This document shows, one piece after another, positions 1 to 5,484 of a DNA stretch of 7,676 bases. The DNA is taken from NCBI GenBank assembly GCA_024640745.1, contig JAHEEL010000111.1:1-7676 (forward strand), read 5' to 3'. The DNA is from Actinomycetes bacterium. Its GTDB lineage: Bacteria > Actinomycetota > Acidimicrobiia > Spongiisociales > UBA5794. Numbering within the stretch: the stretch's first letter is position 1; every line of letters starts with the position of its first letter. The notes under the pieces were generated by a model, which worked only from the letters and a program-made list of their open reading frames with translations, did not search any database and was not told the origin of the DNA. The position numbers were made by a program, and so were the translations under genes.

Positions 1-49
1 GTGATTGGCCGATCCGCCGCCGTCTGATCGACGAGGTCGTTCGGCCCAC

Positions 50-868
50 CTACGCCAGCGTTGCGTCGAGCCAGGCGGCCACTTCGGACAGCACCTGATT
101 CTGCTCCGGTTCGTTGTGCAGCTCGTGGCGGAGACCCGGATACACCTTCCGGTCGACGGAATCCACCTTCGCAAGCGGGGCTGAGGCGGACGGCGGCACC
201 AGCGTATCCTCCGAGCCGTGGATGACCAGTGTTGGTGTGGTAATCGATTCGATCTCATTCTGAATGCGGTCCTGCGCGGCGAAGGACTCGAGGGCGAGCC
301 GAGTCGTGGCCTTCTGGTAGACCAGCGGGTCGGCGTCGTAGGCTTCGCCGACGGAGGGATCCCGCGACAGGTGATCGAGTTCAACCGGGTTCGGCAAGGC
401 GAGCTTCGGCAGCACACGACCGACAACTTGTGCCGCGATGCGAGTGGCGAACGGTATCTCTGCCGCGAGCGCCGGCGCCGACAGCACCGCAGCGTCCGGA
501 TGCGGGCGATCTTCTGCGAGGTAGCACGTGGAGATGAAGCCGCCGAGCGAGTGGCCGTAGAGCACCCATGGGAGGTCGGTGCGAACGAGCCCCGATTTCA
601 CGATTCCCTCGATGTCGTCCAGAAAGTCGCTGAAATGCTCGACGTGCCCTTTCGTGCCTTCGGATTGACCGTGCCCTCGCAGGTCGAAACTGGTCACCGC
701 GTAGCCGCGCTCGGAGAAGAACACGCCCACGTGATCCCATCTGCCGCAGTGTTCGGCGATGCCGTGCACGATGAGCATCCCCCGGTCCGGTGCGCCGTCC
801 GGAGTCCACGAGCGGGTGAAGAGCTCGATGCCGTCCTCGGTCGAGAAACTCCCAGTGGACTCAGGCAT
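50..868 (-). CDS. alpha/beta hydrolase, monoacylglycerol-lipase type
   Basis: Serine hydrolase of 272 residues with the full alpha/beta-hydrolase fold and no signal peptide. The oxyanion segment is HGIAEHCGRW (35-44), followed by SFDLRGHGQSEGTKGHV (60-76), the nucleophile elbow YGHSLGG (104-110, Ser107), the acid in HGSEDTLVPP (217-226, Asp221) and the base in GLRHELHNE (245-253, His248). HGIAEHxxRW, the RGHGxSxG run and the RHE..NE ending are typical of monoglyceride lipases and lysophospholipases (Hydrolase_4), so release of glycerol or lysolipid is likely; the natural substrate is inferred. ATG at 868 is chosen: it overlaps the ppgK stop by eight bases (ATGCCTGA), has GAGG eight bases upstream, and gives a normal N-terminus. 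The open frame extending to 1117 is ppgK DNA read in another frame. Confidence 0.92.
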   Translation of the reverse strand: MPESTGSFSTEDGIELFTRSWTPDGAPDRGMLIVHGIAEHCGRWDHVGVFFSERGYAVTSFDLRGHGQSEGTKGHVEHFSDFLDDIEGIVKSGLVRTDLPWVLYGHSLGGFISTCYLAEDRPHPDAAVLSAPALAAEIPFATRIAAQVVGRVLPKLALPNPVELDHLSRDPSVGEAYDADPLVYQKATTRLALESFAAQDRIQNEIESITTPTLVIHGSEDTLVPPSASAPLAKVDSVDRKVYPGLRHELHNEPEQNQVLSEVAAWLDATLA

Positions 869-1607
869 GATCGACACCTCGGGCGGCCGCGAGCGCCGCA
901 CCCACGATCCCGGCCTGATTCCTGAGCATCGCCGGAACGATCCTCGCGCGGGTATCGAGCAGATGCGAGTAGTCCTCAAATCGCTTCGAGATACCGCCGC
1001 CGAACACGAACAGATTGGGCCAGAACAGGTCGTCGAGGTAGTCGAGGACTTCGTCGACGCGGCGGGCCCACCATTCGATCTCGAGATCACCCCGCTTGAC
1101 GAGCCGTCCGGCGGCATACTCCTCGGCTACCCCGTCCTTGAACTTCAGGTGCCCGAGTTCGGTGTTCGGGATGAGCGTGCCTTCGTGCAGGTAGGCACTG
1201 CCGATGCCGGTGCCGAACGTGAGCAGCAGAACGACGCCTCTCTCACCTTTCGCTGCCCCGTACGTCACTTCCGCAAGGCCGGCGGCATCGGCGTCGTTGA
1301 GGACCTTGACCGGCATGCCGAGGCGCTCCGACAGCCCCGTTGCCGCATCGAATCCGATCCATTCCTCGCTGATGTTGGCTGCAGTCTGTACCACGCCGTC
1401 CAAAACCACACCGGGGACGGTGACGCCGATCGGTCCCGACCAGCCATGGCCCGAGACGATTCCGGCAATGGCTTCGATCACTGCATCGGGGGTTGCCGGC
1501 TTCGGAGTGGGTATGCGCATTCGCGGTGCGGCGAGCTGCCCATCCGTCAGGTCGACCGGCGCCCCCTTCACACCGGAACCGCCGACGTCGACACCGAATA
1601 TCTCCAC
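861..1607 (-). CDS. ppgK: polyphosphate glucokinase
   Basis: ROK-family kinase of 248 residues that phosphorylates glucose to glucose 6-phosphate using inorganic polyphosphate, and often also ATP. Phosphate-binding motif VDVGGSGVKGAPVDL (6-20), glucose/catalytic motif KVLNDADAAGLAEVTYGA (101-118, catalytic Asp105), LLTFGTGIGSA (128-138) and LIPNTELGHL (145-154) are all present. Like other PpgK, and unlike many ROK kinases, it lacks the CxCGxxGC zinc motif. It aligns closely by eye along its length with mycobacterial PpgK, including WPNLFVFGGGISK (196-208) and RNQAGIVGAALAA (229-241). The start is GTG at 1607 because of a perfect AGGAGG seven bases upstream; the frame is open far upstream, but only as a high-GC shadow. 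The last eight bases overlap the hydrolase start. It would supply glycolysis from stored polyphosphate. Confidence 0.95.
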   Translation of the reverse strand: MEIFGVDVGGSGVKGAPVDLTDGQLAAPRMRIPTPKPATPDAVIEAIAGIVSGHGWSGPIGVTVPGVVLDGVVQTAANISEEWIGFDAATGLSERLGMPVKVLNDADAAGLAEVTYGAAKGERGVVLLLTFGTGIGSAYLHEGTLIPNTELGHLKFKDGVAEEYAAGRLVKRGDLEIEWWARRVDEVLDYLDDLFWPNLFVFGGGISKRFEDYSHLLDTRARIVPAMLRNQAGIVGAALAAARGVDHA

Positions 1608-1609
1608 GT

Positions 1610-2194
1610 TCACGCCTCCTGGATGATGACCCGTTCGAGACTCGCAGCATATCGGGTGACGTCGGCCCCCGAGACATCGCCGACGACTTCGATCCGGATG
1701 CCGCCCGGCAACTCGGGGTACGAGAGACCGGCGGTGTCGATCACATGAGTCTCGGCAAAGGGAGCAACGGCTCGCGGCAGCAACATGATGAGCACAGGGC
1801 TCTGTGGCTTCCATGCCGGCTGGGCGCCACGGATCTGACGCAGCCGCATGAGGAGCGTACGGGCATCGTCCATGGCTCGTTCCGAAGCGCCCCGGCCGAC
1901 GGCGGGCTCCACGGCGATGATCGATGCCCCCGGCATGGTGGGCCGCAGATTGGACCATCGCCCCGTGAGGACGACGGTCGGCCCATCGTGCGGAGGCTCG
2001 AACATGCCGAGGTGGTTCGGATGCCCAAGCACGACCGGACGTACCTCGCTCTGGGCGATCACGGTCTGGCCTCGCACGAACGGCAGCTCCTCGCAGTCGG
2101 GCAGGGAGCTCAGCTCGCGCCGGATCTCCGGTGCGAGCGCGCGGGAATAGCAGAACGGGCCGTCGACCAGGGCGACGACCCGCTCGATGCTCAC
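1610..2194 (-). CDS. hypothetical protein between gcvT and ppgK
   Basis: Protein of 194 residues that I do not recognise. No signal peptide or transmembrane helix is evident, so it is probably cytosolic. Alternating hydrophobic segments suggest a mixed alpha/beta fold: VVALVDGPF (6-14), GQTVIA (42-47), GPTVVLTGRW (71-80), ASIIAVEPA (90-98), a helix DDARTLLMRLRQI (109-121), PVLIMLLPRAV (133-143) and IRIEVVGDVSGADVTRY (166-182). The start is GTG at 2194, whose GTGA overlaps the gcvT stop; an upstream in-frame GTG at 2236 would lie inside gcvT and is less likely. Its stop is two bases before the preferred ppgK start, and the ppgK ribosome-binding site lies in its last codons. Tight packing indicates the protein is made together with GcvT and PpgK, but no function follows from that. 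Confidence 0.8.
   Translation of the reverse strand: MSIERVVALVDGPFCYSRALAPEIRRELSSLPDCEELPFVRGQTVIAQSEVRPVVLGHPNHLGMFEPPHDGPTVVLTGRWSNLRPTMPGASIIAVEPAVGRGASERAMDDARTLLMRLRQIRGAQPAWKPQSPVLIMLLPRAVAPFAETHVIDTAGLSYPELPGGIRIEVVGDVSGADVTRYAASLERVIIQEA
1615..1620 (-). promoter_or_regulatory. ribosome-binding site of ppgK
   Basis: AGGAGG on the minus strand (complement of cctcct), seven bases before the GTG at 1607-1605. Another GTG at 1613-1611 overlaps the preceding stop as GTGA but is only one base from this site, too close to be used. The site therefore decides the ppgK start. It lies inside the last codons of the upstream gene. Confidence 0.75.
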
Positions 2195-3246
2195 CGCGGT
2201 ATGAACGGAAGCGATGTCGTGCGAGCGGCGTGCCACATGCCCCGGATCTCGATCTCCGCCGCCGCATCAGAGGTTGGGTCGATCGGGGGCGAGACATAGG
2301 CAAGCGCGATGCTGTGTCCCAGCGTCGGGCTGAAGTTCCCGCTCGTCACCGTGCCCGTCGATTCGCCCACGCGTACCGGATAGCCGCGCCGAGGGACCGC
2401 CCGGCCCTCGGTCGTCAGAGCCACGAGCGACCGGCGGGTACCCGCGTCGTCCTGGGCCAGCAGCGCAGAGCGGCCCACGAAGTCGTGGTCCCAGGCGACC
2501 ACCCAACCGAGATCGGCCTCGAGCGGTGTGGTCTCCTCATCGAGGTCTTGTCCCCACAGCGGGTAGCCCATCTCGAGTCGAAGCGTGTCGCGCGCCCCGA
2601 GCGCGCACGGAACCGCCCCCGCTCGGATCAGATCCCGCATCAGGTCGGGACCGTTCTCTGCCGGTACCGCGATCTCTGCGCCCCGCTCGCCGGTGTAGCC
2701 GGTTCCCGCGCCAATGCACCAATCGGCCCGGTACCGGCCTTCGACGACGCGAAAGCGACCCGGCATGGCGCCGATCACCTCCTCTACGACGCCCGGCGAT
2801 TCGGGGCCCTGGACGGCCACCAACGCCGTCGCATCACGCAACGCACGCACCGTGGTTTCAGGCCCACGGTCGGCATTGAAGCGGTCGAGGATGTCGTCGA
2901 AGTTGGTCCCGTTCGGCATTACCCAGAATCGAGCGTCGCCGATGCGCCAGACGATCACGTCGTCGACGACACCGCCCCTCTCGTTGAGCGCCATGCTGTA
3001 CTGCGCACGTCCCGGACCGACCTTCGCGATGTCGTTGCACAGCTCATACCGGACCAGTTCCTCGGCTCCAGGTCCCTCCACCAGGAATCGTCCGAGGTGC
3101 GAAACGTCGAAGACGCCGACGCCTTTGCGCACGGCTTGATGTTCGGCGATGACCCCCGAGTAGCGGACCGGCATCTCCCAGCCTCCGAAGTCCGTGAACC
3201 GCGCCCCGAGTTCGACGTGAACATCGTGAAGGGGTGACTGGGGCAC
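2191..3246 (-). CDS. gcvT: aminomethyltransferase, glycine cleavage T-protein
   Basis: T-protein of the glycine cleavage system: it takes the aminomethyl group from lipoylated H-protein and passes the carbon to tetrahydrofolate, releasing ammonia and giving methylene-THF. The 351-residue length is typical. Landmarks are the N-terminal GARFTDFGGWEMPVRYSGV (14-32), FDVSHLGR (46-53), GGVVDDVIVWR (91-101) with the catalytic-Asp region, QGPES (146-150), YTGERGAEI (184-192), LRLEMGYPLWGQDLDEETTP (222-241) and the C-terminal domain ending in SGNFSPTLGHSIALAYV (302-318) and SLPF. The start is GTG at 3246 with GGAG six bases upstream. The stop overlaps the next GTG (GTGA). No gcvH or gcvP is in the window, so it stands apart from its partners here. 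Related GcvT-fold proteins (YgfZ, dehydrogenases) are less likely given the full set of GcvT motifs. Confidence 0.94.
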   Translation of the reverse strand: MPQSPLHDVHVELGARFTDFGGWEMPVRYSGVIAEHQAVRKGVGVFDVSHLGRFLVEGPGAEELVRYELCNDIAKVGPGRAQYSMALNERGGVVDDVIVWRIGDARFWVMPNGTNFDDILDRFNADRGPETTVRALRDATALVAVQGPESPGVVEEVIGAMPGRFRVVEGRYRADWCIGAGTGYTGERGAEIAVPAENGPDLMRDLIRAGAVPCALGARDTLRLEMGYPLWGQDLDEETTPLEADLGWVVAWDHDFVGRSALLAQDDAGTRRSLVALTTEGRAVPRRGYPVRVGESTGTVTSGNFSPTLGHSIALAYVSPPIDPTSDAAAEIEIRGMWHAARTTSLPFIPR

Positions 3247-3307
3247 GATTCGCTCCGGACTCGGTAACAGCCCACAGGCTAGCCCTGCACCGAATGCGCG
3301 GTGCCTC

Positions 3308-3321
3308 CCCGGTGTGCCGGG
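3308..3321 (-). terminator. short GC hairpin after the nuclease-like gene (weak)
   Basis: Perfect 5-bp inverted repeat CCCGG / CCGGG with a 4-base loop, one base beyond the stop codon of the 3323-3721 gene. There is no T-tract on the minus strand, so it is not a convincing intrinsic terminator. It could be a weak pause, a 3'-end stabiliser, or chance in GC-rich DNA. Confidence 0.2.
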
Positions 3322-3322
3322 T

Positions 3323-3721
3323 TCAGAGGGAGGCGACGTCGGAGAGGTTGGTGACGGCCGGAGGTCCAGGGATTCGGGTTGGAGCGGCTGGCAGCTCCAC
3401 GTCGGCCGGCTCCTCCAGCCCGTACTTGACGAGCAGATGGTGGAAGTCCCGCTGGTAGAAGATCTTGCAGCGGATATCCGGATAGAGCTCGCGGAGCCTC
3501 CGGATCTTCCCGTTCTTCTTCGTGACGAGCCGCTGATTCATCGTGGTGATCTCGATGTAGAGGTCGTCGGCCGGGAGATAGAAGTCGGGTCGGAACTCCT
3601 TGATCACCGTTCCAGCCTCATCCCACTCGATGGCGAAAGCGCGCGGCTCGTATTCCCAGACCACATCGTAGAAATCCAGCAGTCGCGCGAACTCACGCTC
3701 GCTGGAATGGGCGAAGACCAC
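3323..3721 (-). CDS. small PD-(D/E)xK-like protein of unknown function
   Basis: Protein of 132 residues that I cannot name. What is visible: an N-terminal helix SEREFARLLDFY (7-18, with Glu8 and Glu10), strand VVWEYEPRAF (20-29), strand FRPDFYLP (43-50), strand LYIEITT (54-60), a basic stretch TKKNGKIRRLRELYP (67-81), then strand CKIFYQRDF and helix HHLLVKYGL. The order Glu-helix, Pro45-Asp46, ten residues, Glu57-Ile-Thr59 is the layout of restriction-endonuclease-like folds (DUF559/Vsr-like), with Thr where Lys is usual; Lys68/Lys69 could replace it. The tail (about 104-132) is Pro/Ala-rich and probably disordered. Start is GTG at 3721; the frame stays open upstream into merR2, but there is no better start or ribosome-binding site. 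Nuclease fold is inferred from pattern only, and activity is unproven. Same strand as its neighbours: 32 bp after merR2, 76 bp before gcvT. Confidence 0.75.
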   Translation of the reverse strand: MVFAHSSEREFARLLDFYDVVWEYEPRAFAIEWDEAGTVIKEFRPDFYLPADDLYIEITTMNQRLVTKKNGKIRRLRELYPDIRCKIFYQRDFHHLLVKYGLEEPADVELPAAPTRIPGPPAVTNLSDVASL

Positions 3722-3753
3722 ATCGTCGGCCGGCCCCGCGAGGAGATCGTCGT

Positions 3754-4251
3754 TCAGTGGGATGCTGCCGTGGATGTGGCTACCTCGTGCTTGGCGCTGA
3801 TTGCGCGGTCGGGGAACAGGCGATGGATCTCACCCACGAGTTCTTCCTGGACCGGTCCCACGGCGATCCCAAAGACGCCCTGACCTCCGCGGAAGACGTC
3901 GACGACCTCCGACGGACTGTGCGCCGCGTAGATCGTCTTCCCGTCCGACAGCAGCGTGACATTCGACAGCGGTGTCTCCGACGCCAACTCCGCCCGAAGG
4001 ATGTCCATCGCCCGACGGATCTTCTTGAGCGACATGCCGGCGTCGAGCAGGCGCTTCACCACCTTGAGCTGCACGATGTCGGGGAAGGCATAGAGCCGCT
4101 GGCTCCCGGAACCGGCCGCCCGCTGGAGCGACGGCGTGATGAGCCCGGTTCTGGCCCAGTAGTCGAGCTGACGATACGTGATGCCAACCAAGCTGCATAC
4201 CTGCGGGGCTCGATACCCCTCCGTGACCTGGTCCGGCTTGCTGTCCACCAT
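3754..4251 (-). CDS. MerR-family regulator 2, Rv1830/ResR type
   Basis: Transcription factor of 165 residues. The MerR winged helix-turn-helix occupies about 12-85: GYRAPQVCSLVGITYRQLDYW (12-32), wing GSGSQRLYAFPDIVQLK (47-63), then the helix LLDAGMSLKKIRRAMDILR (68-86). The C-terminal part (about 97-147), TLLSDGKTIYAAHSP with FGIAVGPVQEEL, is the small effector/dimer domain typical of Rv1830-like proteins. The mycobacterial homologue (ResR) affects growth and division timing. ATG at 4251 is chosen because GGGAGG (complement of 4262-4267) lies ten bases upstream; an upstream GTG at 4269 would overlap that site and adds six residues. The gene is preceded by a gap with a promoter candidate and palindromes, so it may regulate itself. 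It is followed after 32 bp by the nuclease-fold gene. Confidence 0.87.
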   Translation of the reverse strand: MVDSKPDQVTEGYRAPQVCSLVGITYRQLDYWARTGLITPSLQRAAGSGSQRLYAFPDIVQLKVVKRLLDAGMSLKKIRRAMDILRAELASETPLSNVTLLSDGKTIYAAHSPSEVVDVFRGGQGVFGIAVGPVQEELVGEIHRLFPDRAISAKHEVATSTAASH

Positions 4252-4279
4252 CCTGCGTGTGCCTCCCACATCGCCCAGC

Positions 4280-4293
4280 TTACAGTCATGTAA
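4280..4293. repeat. inverted repeat between promoter and merR2 start
   Basis: TTACA-GTCA-TGTAA, a perfect 5+4+5 inverted repeat, AT-rich in GC-rich surroundings. It lies about 20-30 bases downstream of the predicted transcription start and about 30 bases before the merR2 ATG, a place where a bound repressor would block transcription. A candidate operator for autoregulation; not proven. Confidence 0.4.
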
Positions 4294-4319
4294 TTCCGCC
4301 AGCTGAAACTACGGACGTG

Positions 4320-4349
4320 AAACTAGGATTGGCGCGTGGGTGTTGTCAA
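4320..4349 (-). promoter_or_regulatory. candidate promoter for merR2 and downstream genes
   Basis: On the minus strand a perfect -35 TTGACA (complement of 4344-4349) is followed after 18 bases by TAGTTT (complement of 4320-4325), which keeps the key T1, A2 and T6 of a -10 box. Transcription would start near 4312, about 60 bases before the merR2 ATG. It is the only sizeable gap in the window, which supports a promoter here. The exact -10 assignment is uncertain. Confidence 0.5.
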
Positions 4350-4359
4350 CAACCGTTGT
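4341..4359. repeat. two overlapping palindromes over the -35 region
   Basis: TGTTG-T-CAACA at 4341-4351 and ACAAC-C-GTTGT at 4349-4359 are each perfect 5+1+5 inverted repeats and share three bases. The first contains the TTGACA -35 hexamer of the candidate promoter, the second abuts a DnaA-box match. They could be operator half-sites for a dimeric regulator such as the MerR protein encoded next to them, or could form a small cruciform. What binds is unknown. Confidence 0.45.
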
Positions 4360-4365
4360 GGATAA
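4357..4365 (-). promoter_or_regulatory. perfect DnaA-box match
   Basis: TTATCCACA on the minus strand (tgtggataa on the plus strand), identical to the high-affinity DnaA box. It lies about eight bases upstream of the candidate -35 hexamer in the merR2 gap. A single copy cannot be an origin; it could let DnaA influence this promoter. A specific 9-mer occurs by chance at a rate of a few percent in a window of this size on two strands, so the position, not the match alone, is the argument. Confidence 0.4.
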
Positions 4366-4377
4366 GTCGACGCCGGT

Positions 4378-4875
4378 TCAGGACGATGCACCATGCTCGA
4401 AGTCCTCGGCCGTCACATCGTCGAGGAACTCACGGAACCGCTCGATCTCCTCTTCCTCGGAGTCGTCGTGGATCTCCACCCCTGCGTCTTCGAGCAGCGT
4501 CTTCGACGCAAACACGGGCGATCCGGTCCGGGTCGCAAGCGCGATGGCATCGGACGGCCGCGCCGAGATCGTCAGCTGCTCGCCGTCGCTCTCGATGACG
4601 AGATCGGCATAGAACGTGCCCTGGTCGAGCGACACGACTTCGACCCGCTCGATGTCGGCCCCGAGGGCGTCGAGCACGGACTTCATGAGATCGTGCGTGA
4701 GGGGCCGAGCCGTCTCCACACCCTCGAGCGCGAGGGCGATCGCAGTCGCCTCCGGAGTCCCGATCCAGATCGGGAGATACCGGCGACCATCCCGCTCGCG
4801 CAGGAGGAGGATCGGAGTATTGGTTGGCAGCTCGATGCGCACACCGACTACCTCCATGGGAACCCGCTCACTCAT
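4378..4875 (-). CDS. DUF151 / 'bifunctional nuclease' family protein
   Basis: Protein of 165 residues in the family of Rv1829 and Thermotoga TM0160. The conserved core is visible in order: PILLLRERDGRRYLPIWIG (21-39), PEATAIALALEG (41-52), RPLTHDLM (57-64), TFYADLV (87-93) and SARPSDAIALA (104-114). The family has a distinctive fold; plant members were reported to have DNase and RNase activity, but the bacterial role is not established. The C-terminal tail (about 136-160) is very acidic and probably helical, resembling a UvrB/UvrC-type contact motif. It starts 27 bp after hpt and is the last gene before the main intergenic gap. The first ATG (4875) is used; a second in-frame ATG at 4857 gives a start closer to the mycobacterial protein, and neither has a strong ribosome-binding site. 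The DUF151-before-MerR order matches mycobacteria. Confidence 0.88.
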   Translation of the reverse strand: MSERVPMEVVGVRIELPTNTPILLLRERDGRRYLPIWIGTPEATAIALALEGVETARPLTHDLMKSVLDALGADIERVEVVSLDQGTFYADLVIESDGEQLTISARPSDAIALATRTGSPVFASKTLLEDAGVEIHDDSEEEEIERFREFLDDVTAEDFEHGASS

Positions 4876-4902
4876 ACGCTCAGCCTATCACCGAGATCAG
4901 GC

Positions 4903-5484
4903 TCAGCCGGCAGGCGACGCGCTCTTGCGGAAGGCGTGGCGGCGGAACGAATCCGGATCGGCCGTGAGCAGCGCAAGGTCCATCACCGCCCAGATCGACG
5001 GCACATTGCGGTACCGGCCCTGCCAGTCCATCCCGTAGCCGAGCAGGAACTCATCCCCGACCTCGAAGCCACGATGCTCGACGGGAACGTCGATGATCCT
5101 GCGCGTCGACTTGTCCAGGAGCGCCACCGTCGCAACGCTCGCGGCGCCTCTGGCGAGCAGCATCTTGCGGAGGGTCGAGAGCGTGAGTCCCGTATCGACG
5201 ATGTCCTCGACGATCAGGACTGAGCGCCCCTCGATCGGGACCGAAAGGTCCATGGCGACCGAGACGCGACCCTCCCGGCCGAAGCGGGTGAGGCTGAGGA
5301 AGTCGATTTCGACGGTCAGCGGCAGGTAGCGAGTCAGATCGGTGAGGAACGGCACGGAGCCTTTGAGAACACCGACGACCACGGGATCGGGGTCTTCGAG
5401 TTCGGCAGTGATCTCGCGGCCGAGCTCACGCACCCGCGCCTGGAGCGTTGCCTCATCGATCACCTCCACGTAGGCGGCGCTCAT
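4903..5484 (-). CDS. hpt: hypoxanthine(-guanine) phosphoribosyltransferase
   Basis: Purine-salvage enzyme that joins hypoxanthine or guanine to PRPP to make IMP or GMP in the cytoplasm. The protein has 193 residues, a typical length. The PRPP-binding loop is VLIVEDIVDTGLTL (89-102) with the acidic pair Glu93-Asp94. The pyrophosphate loop LKGS is at 40-43, the base-contacting Lys is in LLDKS (Lys125), and GDEFLLGYGMD (143-153) is the C-terminal metal/base-binding segment. An in-frame extension to 5577 exists, but the start at 5484 is preferred: ATG overlaps the carboxypeptidase stop as ATGA, GGAGA lies just upstream, and the protein then begins at the normal family N-terminus (MSAAYVEVI). Hpt is often next to ftsH or tilS in bacteria; here it lies between a cell-wall enzyme and DUF151. 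Confidence 0.95.
   Translation of the reverse strand: MSAAYVEVIDEATLQARVRELGREITAELEDPDPVVVGVLKGSVPFLTDLTRYLPLTVEIDFLSLTRFGREGRVSVAMDLSVPIEGRSVLIVEDIVDTGLTLSTLRKMLLARGAASVATVALLDKSTRRIIDVPVEHRGFEVGDEFLLGYGMDWQGRYRNVPSIWAVMDLALLTADPDSFRRHAFRKSASPAG

Noticed and set aside
1..49. A possible next gene beginning with GTG at 49 on the minus strand.
   Set aside because: Only 16 codons remain before the window edge, with no ribosome-binding site and no recognisable sequence.
869..1117. An 83-residue N-terminal extension of the alpha/beta hydrolase.
   Set aside because: It is Ser/Arg/Cys-rich low-complexity sequence lying inside ppgK in another frame; ATG 868 has its own ribosome-binding site and a normal family N-terminus.
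759..1748. A 329-residue plus-strand open frame opposite ppgK and the hydrolase start.
   Set aside because: Antisense shadow crossing a real gene junction, with no domain pattern.
861..2303. A 480-residue open frame on the minus strand that would fuse a 230-residue N-terminal part to polyphosphate glucokinase.
   Set aside because: The upstream part is an Arg-rich shadow frame of the unknown gene at 1610-2194. A perfect ribosome-binding site seven bases before GTG 1607 marks the true ppgK start.
2131..3237. A 368-residue plus-strand open frame opposite gcvT.
   Set aside because: Antisense shadow of a high-GC gene, rich in Arg/His/Asp, with no recognisable domain; gcvT on the other strand has full family motifs.
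3247..3322. A glycine riboswitch or a separate promoter before gcvT.
   Set aside because: The gap is only 76 bases, too short for a tandem glycine riboswitch, and I see neither its conserved core nor a convincing -35/-10 pair; only a weak GC hairpin.
3722..3800. The nuclease-like frame stays open back into the end of merR2, suggesting a frameshifted merR2-nuclease fusion.
   Set aside because: merR2 ends normally in its own frame, no slippery sequence is seen, and the small protein begins plausibly at GTG 3721; open frames of this length are expected in GC-rich DNA.
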